Source of the DNA: Salinicoccus roseus | GTDB lineage: Bacteria; Bacillota; Bacilli; Staphylococcales; Salinicoccaceae | Direction: 5' to 3' | Length of the DNA: 64,000 bases | NCBI RefSeq assembly: GCF_003814515.1 | Contig: NZ_RKQJ01000003.1 | Coordinates: forward strand, 292,423 to 356,422 | In this document: in pieces, positions 1 to 8,090 of the stretch | Layout of the letters: each line of letters starts with the position of its first letter | How positions within the stretch are numbered: position 1 is the first letter of the stretch | The notes under the pieces: generated by a model | What the model was told of the DNA's origin: nothing | What the model saw: the letters and a program-made list of their open reading frames with translations, nothing else | Databases searched by the model: none | Program-made: the position numbers and the translations under genes

Positions 1-785
1 TCATCCATCTTGATCTTCTGGCCCGGCGTTATCTTCCCGATCACCTCAGGCACGGAAGTATTGAGCGCTATTTCGACCTTCTTCGGCAGTGTCATCGATT
101 CCGCACCCGAGAGGAGAAAACGCTCCCCCACCTTGAGCTTCGGATTGCGCATGGAAGTGAGCAGATGCCGGGTCCTTATTTTAGGACCGCTGATATCCAT
201 CAGTACACGGCATTCGAGGCCGGTCTCACCTTCTGCTTTACGGATGTTGCCGATCATCCCCGACCATGTATCTGCGTCATCATGCGCACAGTTGATTCGT
301 GCCATGTTCATTCCCGATTCAACCAGTGTCTTCACCAGTTCATAGTCGCTGCCGGCGGCCGACGGCATCGTTACAAGGATGCGTGTGTCCCTGCCGTTGC
401 GGGGCGGGCCGAAGATATCATCAGCGTTCCGTCTGAGTGCCAGGTTGCGGTCCAGAAAGGAGTCGGAGGAGCGGTAGTCGGCCTCCCCCACATCTTCATC
501 CGCGATGTAGCCGAGTGTCCGGGTGACCGCATTCAGTGTACCGAGCACATCCGCCTCCAGACGCCCAAGCGACGAAACACCCCAGGGAATCAGTTTTTCC
601 TGCAGTTCCCTCATATCCTTCCGTCTGAAGGCCATATAGTATGCCAGATTCCTGGCACTGTTCCTGTATCCTTCGCGTATCGGTGTGCTGTCCCATTCCT
701 TAAACAGCCAATCCCCCTCCTGTTCTACAGAAGCCCTGATTTCCATGACCTCTTCAAGCAGCGGGAGTGCTTTCTTCCTGTCCAT
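1..785 (-). CDS. Pyruvate kinase-family protein with N-terminal extension (3' end outside window)
   Basis: The 261 visible residues consist of about 132 residues of unrecognised, charged, probably helical N-terminal sequence followed by the start of a pyruvate kinase TIM barrel. RILVTMPSAAGSDYELV, SGMNMARINCAHDD and LMDISGPKIRT align with the family's IVCTIGPAS, AGMNVARLNFSHG and LLDTKGPEIRT blocks, and the window edge cuts the gene in the B domain. The start is the ATG preceded by AAGGTG at suitable spacing. A canonical pyruvate kinase begins almost at the barrel, so this is an extended paralogue rather than the glycolytic pyk. Its reaction is presumed to be phosphoenolpyruvate to pyruvate phosphotransfer but cannot be confirmed, because the active-site half is not visible. 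Confidence 0.75.
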   Translation of the reverse strand, partial: MDRKKALPLLEEVMEIRASVEQEGDWLFKEWDSTPIREGYRNSARNLAYYMAFRRKDMRELQEKLIPWGVSSLGRLEADVLGTLNAVTRTLGYIADEDVGEADYRSSDSFLDRNLALRRNADDIFGPPRNGRDTRILVTMPSAAGSDYELVKTLVESGMNMARINCAHDDADTWSGMIGNIRKAEGETGLECRVLMDISGPKIRTRHLLTSMRNPKLKVGERFLLSGAESMTLPKKVEIALNTSVPEVIGKITPGQKIKMD

Positions 786-860
786 TCCAGTCACCTTCTT
801 CCGATTATCATAAGCATTTCTTCCCTATACCCGTTTGAGTGCAAACTATTATTGTATAAT

Positions 861-897
861 AAAAAAGCCGCTTCCGGCCGTGGCGGTCGAAAGCAGC
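861..897 (-). terminator. Rho-independent terminator after the 905-1315 gene
   Basis: On the minus strand a 13-bp imperfect stem (885-897 with 867-879) is followed by six T. It ends the membrane-protein transcript before the pyruvate kinase-like gene, which therefore needs its own promoter. Confidence 0.75.
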
Positions 898-904
898 TGG
901 AATT

Positions 905-1315
905 TCAGAGGCCGAGCCTGAACATCAGATGCAGGGCCTGGAGATAACCGATATGGAATATCACCCAGAGCATAAAGCCGATATAGCCATTCAGATCCAA
1001 AGTCTGTACGGCTAGGCTGGAGAGGATGAAATAGAGCAGTGTAACAACTGCCCCCACCGTCACCAGTCCCGGCATATAGAGACGCGGCTTATACACATAA
1101 AGCCATTTCAGTATGATGGCCAGAGTGACAGAGACCATCAGATGAAAAATAATCTCCATGAACAGCCCCGGACTCCGCTCGAAGATGAAGTCCACGTTCA
1201 AAAGCAATGTCATGATTTCGATGCCTGCGCTGGATTCCACATATGCAGAAGCAAGAAGAAGCAGCACGCCGGAAACAACCCCGGTGATCAGTCCCGATAC
1301 TAATATTTTCCTCAT
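905..1315 (-). CDS. Four-TM hypothetical membrane protein
   Basis: A 136-residue hydrophobic protein with four predicted membrane segments (about residues 5-27, 50-72, 80-103 and 112-132) separated by short loops. There is no recognisable catalytic motif, and I do not recognise the family. The start ATG is preceded by AAAGGACAG. It is monocistronic: a terminator follows it and helD diverges upstream, the two probably sharing a roughly 135-bp intergenic promoter region. A role in the membrane is the only safe statement. Confidence 0.7.
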   Translation of the reverse strand: MRKILVSGLITGVVSGVLLLLASAYVESSAGIEIMTLLLNVDFIFERSPGLFMEIIFHLMVSVTLAIILKWLYVYKPRLYMPGLVTVGAVVTLLYFILSSLAVQTLDLNGYIGFMLWVIFHIGYLQALHLMFRLGL

Positions 1316-1450
1316 GATCGCTGTCCTTTAACCAGTATAATATTCGCTCGATTTTACACATCAAGTATATCATATGACCCATATTAATTTAAGACTGTTA
1401 ATTATTTCAAAATACCGATATGCTGAATGTCGAACCAAAGGAGGATCCCT

Positions 1451-3523
1451 ATGAAAATTCTATCATTTGAAGAAGAAGCCCGGCATCTCGCCTTCATCGT
1501 CGATTTTCTCAAAGTATTCAATGCAGACCTGAAGGACAGGCAGAGCACCACGGCCCAGGGCATACTGGAGACGCGGCAGGACATCAATGAAAACATCTCC
1601 AATGTCGTCGATTTTGCCGACGGCAACGTCATGGAATTCGTCCAGATGCTGCCGGAGATCAGAAGAACCGAAATGAACTACAATTATATAGAGACGATGC
1701 GTGAACGCACAGAACGCATGATACCAAAACCCTACTTCGGCAAGATCACCGTCGATGGGGAGCCGATCTACATCGGCACCGGCACAATAAAGAACCGGGA
1801 CAACGACATCCTTATCTACGACTGGCGCACCCCGGTTGCGAGCCTGTTCTATGAGAACACGACAGGCGACCTGTCATACCGCATCCCGGACGGCAGCAGG
1901 ATAGATGCGACGGTCGAACAGAGGCGCCAGTTCATCATCGAAGACAGCCGCCTCCTCAACATGTTCGACAGCGACGTTTATATAGGAGATGAAATACTCC
2001 AGCTCATGATCACCGACTCCTCCCAGTCCAAGCTGAAGAACATCGTCTCCACCATCCAGCAGGAGCAGAATGACGTCATCCGGCTTCCCCTGTCGCAGGA
2101 TACGCTCGTCTATGGACCACCGGGCAGCGGAAAGACTTCCCTTGCCATGCAGCGGATTGCGTTTCTGCTGTACCAGCATAAGGAGACCCTGAACCCTGAG
2201 AACATACTGCTCATTTCACCGAATGAAGTGTTCAACGACTACCTGTCGGACGTGCTGCCCGAACTCGGCGAAAACCATGTGCGCAACACGACCTTCTTCC
2301 GCCTCATCTCGCACTTCCCCTACTTCAAGGGGAGGCACTTCGAGCATGTCTACGACAACATCAAACGCCTGAGGCAGAACGACGAAGGGCACGACATCTA
2401 TGAATTCAAAAATTCCCTCGAATACTTCAAGTCGCTTCATGGCTTCATGAAGCATCTCGAGACCGACGGCATGGAGTTCAGGACACTGCAGGGTGAAAAT
2501 GGGCTGTTCGCAACCAGGGAAGAACTTGTCCACACATTCTATAATGAACTCGGCGGCCACCCCATAAGCAGGCGGCTCTCGAAGATGCAGGAAAGGCTCC
2601 TCAGCCGGTATACCGAGGAAGTCAAAAGGCTGACGAACGAAAGATACAGGGAACTGCGCGACAGCAACAAGTACATCGGCGAGGCGCACGAACTCAAGAA
2701 AGAGGCTCATGACTTCGCCAAGAAGCAGCTGAAGACCGTGCACCGCCAAGTCGCACTCTTCCGCTTCGTCCATTTCGAGAAACTGTATGTAAACTCGATC
2801 TACGACAGGAAATTCCGCAACATGACCGTGCGTTCCGTCAAGGAGAATGACTTCAAGTATGAAGACATCGCACCCTTCCTCTACCTGTACATCCACCTCC
2901 TCGGCAGGCACGACAGGCAAATTCAGCACGTACTGATCGATGAAGTGCAGGACTATTCGAACATCCAGTACTATGTCATGCGCCACTACTACAGGAAGGC
3001 GACATTCACGAGTCTGGGCGATCCTAACCAGCAGATCCACCCCGGCAGGAAGGATGCGCTGGTCGCCAAAAATCATGTCCAGAAAAGGCTCGAGCGCTCC
3101 TACCGCTCCACCAACCAGATCAATGCATTCCTGAACAGCATCATCCCGGATTCCATACAGTCCGCATCCGTCGACGGCGATGAGGTGCAGAAAGTGCACA
3201 CTGAAGATGAACTCGGCTATGTCAGGGACATACTGCGCTCCGGCCAATATCCGCAAGTCGCCATCATCACCCCTTCAAGAGACGCGGCCGACCACTATTA
3301 TGCACAGCTGGAGGATGAGTTCCCACAGATGAAGAACCTCGGGGAGACGGACACGCTGTACAACCAGTCATTCATCATCCTGCCCTACTACCTGTCGAAG
3401 GGATTCGAGTACAACACCGTCATCCTGACGGATGTGCAATCCTACAGCGATTCGAAGCATATACTGTATGTTCTGGCCTCCCGGGCAACAAGGCATCTCC
3501 ATCTGCTCAACCCGACTGAATAG
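1451..3523 (+). CDS. helD: HelD-like RNA polymerase recycling ATPase (UvrD/Rep superfamily)
   Basis: A 690-residue superfamily-1 helicase-like ATPase. The long N-terminal region (about 1-200) contains the conserved YIGTGTIKNR...IYDWRTPVASLFYE segment typical of HelD. Walker A is GPPGSGKT at residues 222-229, the DEVQD Walker B/motif II lies near residue 500, and a C-terminal UvrD-like block (YLSKGFEYNTVIL...YVLASRATRHL) follows. HelD proteins bind RNA polymerase and use ATP to remove it from stalled or post-termination complexes. The upstream in-frame ATG at 1427 was rejected because AAAGGAGG lies seven bases before the ATG chosen. Length fits the Gram-positive class. Confidence 0.92.
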   Translation: MKILSFEEEARHLAFIVDFLKVFNADLKDRQSTTAQGILETRQDINENISNVVDFADGNVMEFVQMLPEIRRTEMNYNYIETMRERTERMIPKPYFGKITVDGEPIYIGTGTIKNRDNDILIYDWRTPVASLFYENTTGDLSYRIPDGSRIDATVEQRRQFIIEDSRLLNMFDSDVYIGDEILQLMITDSSQSKLKNIVSTIQQEQNDVIRLPLSQDTLVYGPPGSGKTSLAMQRIAFLLYQHKETLNPENILLISPNEVFNDYLSDVLPELGENHVRNTTFFRLISHFPYFKGRHFEHVYDNIKRLRQNDEGHDIYEFKNSLEYFKSLHGFMKHLETDGMEFRTLQGENGLFATREELVHTFYNELGGHPISRRLSKMQERLLSRYTEEVKRLTNERYRELRDSNKYIGEAHELKKEAHDFAKKQLKTVHRQVALFRFVHFEKLYVNSIYDRKFRNMTVRSVKENDFKYEDIAPFLYLYIHLLGRHDRQIQHVLIDEVQDYSNIQYYVMRHYYRKATFTSLGDPNQQIHPGRKDALVAKNHVQKRLERSYRSTNQINAFLNSIIPDSIQSASVDGDEVQKVHTEDELGYVRDILRSGQYPQVAIITPSRDAADHYYAQLEDEFPQMKNLGETDTLYNQSFIILPYYLSKGFEYNTVILTDVQSYSDSKHILYVLASRATRHLHLLNPTE

Positions 3524-3532
3524 TACGAATAT

Positions 3533-3567
3533 ATTAATCCTACTTGAAAAGTAGGATTAATTTGTTT
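3533..3567 (+). terminator. Terminator after helD
   Basis: A perfect 11-bp stem (3533-3543 with 3551-3561), 7-nt loop, then TTGTTT. Confidence 0.8.
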
Positions 3568-3605
3568 ATGATGAGGCTACTTGTTTAAAAAGGAGCTGTC
3601 ATCAA

Positions 3606-4997
3606 ATGGATGCATTACTTGTCGTCATAAATATCATCGCCTTCCTGCTGCTCATCGGTGCCCTGGTGTTCCTAAAGCGGCGGAACGTAAAATTCTCCCA
3701 CCGTGTGATGATCGGCCTCGTACTCGGCCTGTTCTTCGGTGCCGGACTTCAGCTGATCTATGGGGTGGACGGTACGGTCATAGCAAATACGATGGATTGG
3801 ATTTCCATCGTCGGCAGCGGCTTCGTGCGATTGCTGCAGATGATCGTCATGCCCCTCGTCTTCATTTCCATCCTCGGTGCTTTCGCAAAGATGGATGTAA
3901 AGGAGAAGTTTCTGAAATCAGGCATCAAAATCATCGCACTGCTGCTCGGTACCACCGCAATTGCTGCCGTCATCGGCATATCTGCCGCCCTTATCTTCAA
4001 TCTTGATGCTTCAAGCCTTAACCTGGGCGAAGCTGAAAATGAACGGGCACTCTCACTCGAGAGCACCGCTTCTGAAGTAGAAGATCAGACGCTTCCCCAG
4101 CAGCTTGTATCATTGCTGCCGGCCAATCCTTTCCTTGACTTCACAGGGGATCGGGCCACTTCCACCATCGCAGTCGTCCTCTTCGCCATCTTCATGGGTT
4201 TCAGCTTCGTCCGCCTCATGCAGCGCAATCCCGAGAGCGGCGAAAAGATCAGAACAGGCATCATCGCCCTGAACGACTGGGTTATGCAGCTGGTCAAAAT
4301 CATTCTGGCTCTGACACCATACGGGATCCTGGCGATCATGGCCTCTACTGTGGCCACTTCGAACTTCCAGGCCATATACGATCTTGGACTGTTCGTCGTC
4401 GCTTCATATGCTGCACTGCTGACTATGTATCTGGTCCACCTTCTGCTGATCGGACTGACAGGCCTGAATCCGCTCCAGTATTTCAAGAAGACGGCGGAAG
4501 CACTGCTGTTTGCCTTCACCTCACGTTCGAGTGCCGGGACACTGCCGCTCAACATACAGACGCAGCGGACAAGACTCGGCGTACCGGCAAGCATCGCCAA
4601 CTTCTCGGGGAGCTTCGGACTATCCATCGGTCAGAATGGGTGTGCCGGCATCTACCCAGCGATGCTTGGCATCATGATTGCACCGGCGGCCGGTGTTGAA
4701 ATCAACGCGCAGTTCATCATTACGCTGATTGCCGTGACGGTCATCGCCTCCCTTGGGATCGCCGGTGTCGGTGGCGGTGCAACATTCGCAGCAATCATCG
4801 TCCTGTCAACGATGAACCTGCCGATCGCCCTCGCCGCCGTCCTCATCTCCATCGAACCCCTGATTGATATGGGAAGGACAGCCGTCAACGTCAGCGGTTC
4901 GATGACGGCCGGAACGATAACCGCAAAGACGAACCGCTCATTGGACAAAGATGTCTATGATGAAAAACGCTACGATGAACTCACAGCAGAAGCATAG
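3606..4997 (+). CDS. tcyP: L-cystine uptake symporter TcyP (DAACS family)
   Basis: A 463-residue dicarboxylate/amino-acid:cation symporter with 8-10 membrane segments, the same length as Bacillus TcyP. Family signatures are visible: LLQMIVMPLVFISILGAF early, the serine-rich re-entrant loop FAFTSRSSAGTLPLN around residue 300, and the C-terminal block with IEPLIDMGRTAVNVSGS. It imports cystine as a sulphur and cysteine source. AAAAAGGAG precedes the start. It is flanked by terminators on both sides and is therefore a single-gene unit. Distinction from other DAACS carriers rests on overall resemblance to TcyP. Confidence 0.88.
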   Translation: MDALLVVINIIAFLLLIGALVFLKRRNVKFSHRVMIGLVLGLFFGAGLQLIYGVDGTVIANTMDWISIVGSGFVRLLQMIVMPLVFISILGAFAKMDVKEKFLKSGIKIIALLLGTTAIAAVIGISAALIFNLDASSLNLGEAENERALSLESTASEVEDQTLPQQLVSLLPANPFLDFTGDRATSTIAVVLFAIFMGFSFVRLMQRNPESGEKIRTGIIALNDWVMQLVKIILALTPYGILAIMASTVATSNFQAIYDLGLFVVASYAALLTMYLVHLLLIGLTGLNPLQYFKKTAEALLFAFTSRSSAGTLPLNIQTQRTRLGVPASIANFSGSFGLSIGQNGCAGIYPAMLGIMIAPAAGVEINAQFIITLIAVTVIASLGIAGVGGGATFAAIIVLSTMNLPIALAAVLISIEPLIDMGRTAVNVSGSMTAGTITAKTNRSLDKDVYDEKRYDELTAEA

Positions 4998-5002
4998 TTT
5001 CC

Positions 5003-5027
5003 ACCGGCACATTGCGTGCCGGTTTTC
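5003..5027 (+). terminator. Terminator after tcyP
   Basis: ACCGGCAC and GTGCCGGT form a perfect 8-bp stem with a 5-nt loop, followed by a T-rich tail. Confidence 0.75.
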
Positions 5028-5068
5028 AATAAAATTTTTTAAAAATAATTTCATTTTCAAACAACGGC

Positions 5069-5290
5069 GTATGGAACGATTTTCTTGGACCATTGCTTTA
5101 CCTGAACGATGAATCCCTCTATACGCTGCAGCTCGGTCTGCAGGTCTTCAAGGAACAGTCGAGCACCCAGTGGAACTATCTGATGGCCGGTTCACTGCTT
5201 GTACTCATGCCCGTCATCATCCTGTTCTTCTTCTTCCAGAAATATTTCATACAGGGCTCGAACATACTGGGACAGACGGACGAAAAATAG
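5069..5290 (+). pseudogene. Remnant of a carbohydrate ABC transporter permease (MalG/CUT1 type), 3' end only
   Basis: The reading frame that begins VWNDFLGPLLYLNDES and runs to the stop is the C-terminal approximately 70 residues of a CUT1 sugar permease: part of the EAA-loop region, then a final TM segment and QKYFIQG, which normally closes such proteins. About 200 upstream residues and any start codon with SD are missing; the sequence before it is AT-rich and unrelated. A terminator still follows. I see no transposon end, so a simple deletion is the likely origin. A short expressed peptide from the TTG at 5093 is formally possible but there is no SD. Confidence 0.8.
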
Positions 5291-5318
5291 GATGCTCATT
5301 AATGAGCATCCTATTTTT
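5290..5318 (+). terminator. Terminator of the decayed permease gene
   Basis: A perfect hairpin (GGATGCTCA pairing with TGAGCATCC) followed by TATTTTTGTT. Confidence 0.8.
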
Positions 5319-5347
5319 GTTATACTGGAGGAAAAAGGAGCAGTCCA

Positions 5348-5740
5348 ATGAAATCCATCACTCCATCTTTAACATTCGAAGGCCGTGCCGAAGAGGCGAT
5401 GAAATATTATGAAGAGACATTCAAGGATGCAGAAATCCGGATGATCAGGAAGTATGATGATGCAGATCCCGAGCTCGAAGGCAAGGTGATGCAGGGGGCG
5501 ATCATGATACAGGATCAGCTGATCATGATGATGGACAGCAGCGTGCCGCATGAGTTCACCTTCACCCCGAGCATGTCCTTCTATATCGAATGCAGCACCC
5601 CCCAGGAAATAGAACTCTACTACAGGAAGCTTAAAAAACAGGGTGCCATCCATATGCCGCTCGACGAATATGGCTTCTCCAAACAGTTCGCCTGGCTCCA
5701 GGACCAGTTCGGCGTGACTTGGCAGCTCAACCTGTCGTAG
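5348..5740 (+). CDS. VOC/PhnB-like (glyoxalase fold) protein
   Basis: A 130-residue single-domain vicinal-oxygen-chelate protein of the PhnB/3-demethylubiquinone-methyltransferase-like class. It has the typical opening SITPSLTFEGRAEEAMKYYEETF and the closing WLQDQFGVTWQLN. Members are small dimeric proteins; most have no proven substrate. GGAGGAAAAAGGAG lies just before the ATG. It is monocistronic between two terminators. Confidence 0.85.
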   Translation: MKSITPSLTFEGRAEEAMKYYEETFKDAEIRMIRKYDDADPELEGKVMQGAIMIQDQLIMMMDSSVPHEFTFTPSMSFYIECSTPQEIELYYRKLKKQGAIHMPLDEYGFSKQFAWLQDQFGVTWQLNLS

Positions 5741-5745
5741 AAAAA

Positions 5746-5777
5746 AGCAACCCCTGATCAAATGATCAGGGGTTGCT
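5746..5777. terminator. Bidirectional terminator between VOC gene and small minus-strand ORF
   Basis: A perfect 15-bp stem (AGCAACCCCTGATCA and its complement) with a 2-nt spacer; an A-run on the left serves the minus strand. Confidence 0.75.
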
Positions 5778-5784
5778 TATGTCA

Positions 5785-5934
5785 TTATGCAGTCTTTCTG
5801 CCGAATATTCTTGCAAAGATGGACTTTCCGCTTCTATCTTCCTTCTTCTTTTCTGAAAGGTAAGTGTAGCTGTCAGCAATTTTCTTGTATTCTTCCATAC
5901 GCAGGTCTGCTGAAATACGGTCTGTTGAAAACAT
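5785..5934 (-). CDS. Small basic hypothetical protein (49 aa)
   Basis: An ORF of 49 codons starting MFSTDRISADLRMEEYKKIA and ending IFARIFGRKTA, with a strong AGGGGGA SD before the ATG and a terminator directly after the stop. It is highly charged, basic toward the end, and has no membrane segment. I do not recognise it. The clean SD-ORF-terminator arrangement is the main argument that it is real. Confidence 0.65.
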   Translation of the reverse strand: MFSTDRISADLRMEEYKKIADSYTYLSEKKKEDRSGKSIFARIFGRKTA

Positions 5935-6187
5935 TTAATTTCCCCCTAATAATCTGTAATTTTATTTAACAGTTAATTTCCAGATATCATTTATCTCAGT
6001 TTTAATATACCATTATATAGAGGGTTCATCAATAATCATGTGATTATTTTACCAAAGTAAATCTATTATAAATTTTTAAACAATTCCATTATATTAATTA
6101 ATATGTGAAATTATATTTCTGTTTTCCTTTACATTCTTCAAATACATGCCTTTAAGTGCATTATTATGCCCATGATTCCGCTTTCCT
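5935..6187. other. AT-rich intergenic stretch without a recognised gene
   Basis: No ORF with an SD on either strand. It must hold the promoter of the 49-aa ORF. A small palindrome (AATAATCA with TGATTATT, near 6030) is the only visible structure. Confidence 0.5.
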
Positions 6188-6213
6188 GTTTGTTTTGTGC
6201 ATACTTGGGGTAT
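6188..6213 (+). promoter_or_regulatory. Candidate sigma-B promoter before the acidic lipoprotein gene
   Basis: GTTTGT, 14 bases, GGGTAT. This resembles the Firmicute sigma-B consensus GTTTAA-N12-15-GGGWAT and lies about 40 bases before the lipoprotein start. Inference from motif only. Confidence 0.45.
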
Positions 6214-6250
6214 TTTCCTAATAAACCGTAAGAAAGGCAGGCGGATGATT

Positions 6251-6457
6251 ATGAAAAAATGGATGCTTTCGATGGGAATGATCATGATGCTCATTTTAAG
6301 TGCATGTGCGCCCGAAGGTACTGGAGATACAGATGCACCAGTTGGTGAAGATGAAGATACTGGCAATCCTGAAGAAGATGATGGAGACCGTGATGAGGCT
6401 GCTGAAGATCTGGAAGAAGATTTTCAGGACGAAGAAGAAGATGAGGATGACGACTAA
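6251..6457 (+). CDS. Small, extremely acidic putative lipoprotein
   Basis: A 68-residue protein: a lipoprotein signal peptide (MKKWMLSMGMIMMLILSAC, lipobox LSAC, Cys19) followed by about 49 residues that are more than half Asp/Glu. It would be lipid-anchored outside the membrane with a flexible polyanionic tail. The second ATG was chosen because the AGGCAGG SD is 9 bases from it and only 3 from the ATG at 6245. A putative sigma-B promoter precedes it. The function is unknown; cation binding or wall interaction would be speculation. Confidence 0.7.
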   Translation: MKKWMLSMGMIMMLILSACAPEGTGDTDAPVGEDEDTGNPEEDDGDRDEAAEDLEEDFQDEEEDEDDD

Positions 6458-6533
6458 CACTTTTGGCATCAACCACGGCAGTTCATATTCGCCATGACAA
6501 GACCCGGGCTGAAATTGAAGGGAGAGACTGCCC

Positions 6534-6803
6534 ATGTGGTGGATCATTATAATTGTTCTGATTGTTTTTGCAGGGGGCTTCGGCAGCGACTACTTGAAGC
6601 ATAAACGAAAGATGGAGCAGATCCGCCTGGATGTCCTCGACCGGGAAATCGAGCTGGAACGGATCAGGCAGGAGAATTTCCTCCTTGAGAACCACTCCAT
6701 GCAAGAAGAACTCGATCGGATCAGACAGGAAAACAAACAGCGCTATGAAAAGGATGCGGATCGGCGCTGGCTTATTGATGAGACGAAAAACAAAGAGGGA
6801 TGA
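6534..6803 (+). CDS. Membrane-anchored coiled-coil protein (89 aa)
   Basis: One N-terminal TM helix (MWWIIIIVLIVFAGGFGS) followed by about 60 residues of heptad-like, strongly charged coiled coil (MEQIRLDVLDREIELERIRQ, then a second LDRIRQE segment). GGGAGA precedes the ATG. It lies 76 bases after the acidic lipoprotein in the same direction and shares its terminator, so the two are probably cotranscribed. The layout recalls small PspB-like envelope-stress proteins, but no specific family is recognised. Confidence 0.7.
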   Translation: MWWIIIIVLIVFAGGFGSDYLKHKRKMEQIRLDVLDREIELERIRQENFLLENHSMQEELDRIRQENKQRYEKDADRRWLIDETKNKEG

Positions 6804-6829
6804 GCATGCCAGCATGCTCATCCCTCTTT
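6792..6829. terminator. Bidirectional terminator
   Basis: An 18-bp perfect inverted repeat (6792-6809 with 6812-6829) with AAAG/CTTT ends, between convergent genes; it overlaps the 3' ends of both ORFs. Confidence 0.8.
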
Positions 6830-7249
6830 GTATTCCATATCCAAATGCGGTATGCCATCCTCAAGGTGGACTTCGGAAGTCGTCCTGAACCCGAATGACT
6901 GGTAGAATTTCTCCAGGTGCGCCTGACCATGCAGGTAGATCCGTTCACCCTTGAAGTGTGTATGTACATATTCCATGGCCTGGTTCATGAGTTCCTGTCC
7001 GAGCCCGGTGCCCCGGCGGTCTTCCCTGACGATAACCCGTCCAATGGATAATGGATCTCCGTGAACGATCCTCAGATAGGCGGTGATCCCCGTATCATCC
7101 GTCTTATAGATATGTGTACATTCAGGATCCACCCCATCGACTTCCTGATAGGCGCATTCCTGCTCCACCACGAACACGGCGGTCCTGAGTCTATAGATTT
7201 CCTCCAATGTGAGGACATCCAGTTCGTCAAATGCTCTGATATGCCACAT
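6818..7249 (-). CDS. ElaA-like GNAT N-acetyltransferase
   Basis: A 143-residue GNAT protein of the ElaA class: LYxLRxxVFVVEQ-type opening (IYRLRTAVFVVEQECAYQEV), central acetyl-CoA loop VREDRRGTGLGQELM and a C-terminal HLDMEYKE. The acceptor substrate is unknown for this class. The second ATG was chosen because GGGAGGG sits 6 bases before it; the upstream ATG overlaps that SD. Confidence 0.85.
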   Translation of the reverse strand: MWHIRAFDELDVLTLEEIYRLRTAVFVVEQECAYQEVDGVDPECTHIYKTDDTGITAYLRIVHGDPLSIGRVIVREDRRGTGLGQELMNQAMEYVHTHFKGERIYLHGQAHLEKFYQSFGFRTTSEVHLEDGIPHLDMEYKEG

Positions 7250-7291
7250 CCAATACCCTCCCATTCATATATATTCAAATGATAGCACAAA

Positions 7292-7317
7292 AAAACCGAT
7301 GCCGGAACATCGGTTTT
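7292..7317 (-). terminator. Terminator after azoR
   Basis: On the minus strand, 3' of the azoreductase, a 10-bp perfect stem (AAAACCGATG/CATCGGTTTT) with a 6-nt loop ends in T residues. Confidence 0.75.
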
Positions 7318-7325
7318 CTGGCATC

Positions 7326-7964
7326 TTATGCAAATTGGGCGTTGAGTTCGCGTGCACATTCGCGCACACTTTCGAGGCCTTCCTCAATGATTCTTGCTGC
7401 TTCCTGAGGCATCGCATTATGGCCTTCGATGATGACTTCATCGATGATTTCCATTCCGAATACGCCGCCGATGACATTCTTCATGTAGTTGTGGGACATG
7501 TCCATACCTTCCATTTCAGGTGCACTGTACATGCCGCCGCGTGCATTGAGAAGGATGACCTTCTTGTCGGTCATGAGCTGTGCCATTGACCCGTCTGCAT
7601 TATATTTGAATGTGAACCCTGCTGAATATACATAGTCGATGAAAGTCTGCAGACGTGCAGGAATCGCAAGGTTCCACAGTGGGAACGCAAACACGATGAC
7701 ATCCGCCGCTTCAAATGCGTCCATCGCCTTCTGCTTCGCATCCATCAGACGCTGCTCGTCAGCGTCCAGTGCTTCTTCATTCTGGATCTTGCCGAGGGCG
7801 CTGAAGAGTTCATGTCCGATATATGGCATGTCTTCCTCGAATATATCATATACATTGATGTTCATGTTTTTATTGTCTTTCACCGTTTCCATGAATGTAT
7901 CATACATTTTTGTGGAGATGCCATCCGGACGGTTGTTTGCTTTTACTACGAGTACATTTTTCAT
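7326..7964 (-). CDS. azoR: FMN-dependent NADH:quinone oxidoreductase / azoreductase AzoR
   Basis: A 212-residue flavodoxin-fold enzyme of the AzoR/AcpD family. It has the N-terminal strand MKNVLVVKANNRPDGIST, the FAFPLWNLAIPARLQTFIDYV flavin/quinone region around residues 93-113, and NARGGMYS near residue 140. These enzymes transfer two electrons from NAD(P)H through FMN to quinones, azo compounds or nitro compounds and are typical cytosolic detoxification enzymes. Length fits. TTGGAGG precedes the start. Single-gene unit with its own terminator. Confidence 0.9.
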   Translation of the reverse strand: MKNVLVVKANNRPDGISTKMYDTFMETVKDNKNMNINVYDIFEEDMPYIGHELFSALGKIQNEEALDADEQRLMDAKQKAMDAFEAADVIVFAFPLWNLAIPARLQTFIDYVYSAGFTFKYNADGSMAQLMTDKKVILLNARGGMYSAPEMEGMDMSHNYMKNVIGGVFGMEIIDEVIIEGHNAMPQEAARIIEEGLESVRECARELNAQFA

Positions 7965-8090
7965 TTATAATCCTCCAATAAGATAATGTCTGTTTATCAC
8001 ATAATCAATATAATAACAAAAAGTAAGTGACTTGTGAATATAAATGCTCAAAAATCACAAATTATCTTCATTTGAAGGGAACTTATCGGT

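Noticed and set aside
165..947. 260-codon plus-strand ORF near the left edge
   Set aside because: It is antisense to the pyruvate kinase-like gene, has low-complexity unlikely protein sequence and no SD.
2216..3256. 346-codon minus-strand ORF inside helD
   Set aside because: Shadow of the helD codon pattern in the opposite strand; no SD and no family resemblance.
6100..6122. Rex operator (TGTGAAA...TTTC)
   Set aside because: Only the left half fits the TTGTGAA-N-TTCACAA consensus.
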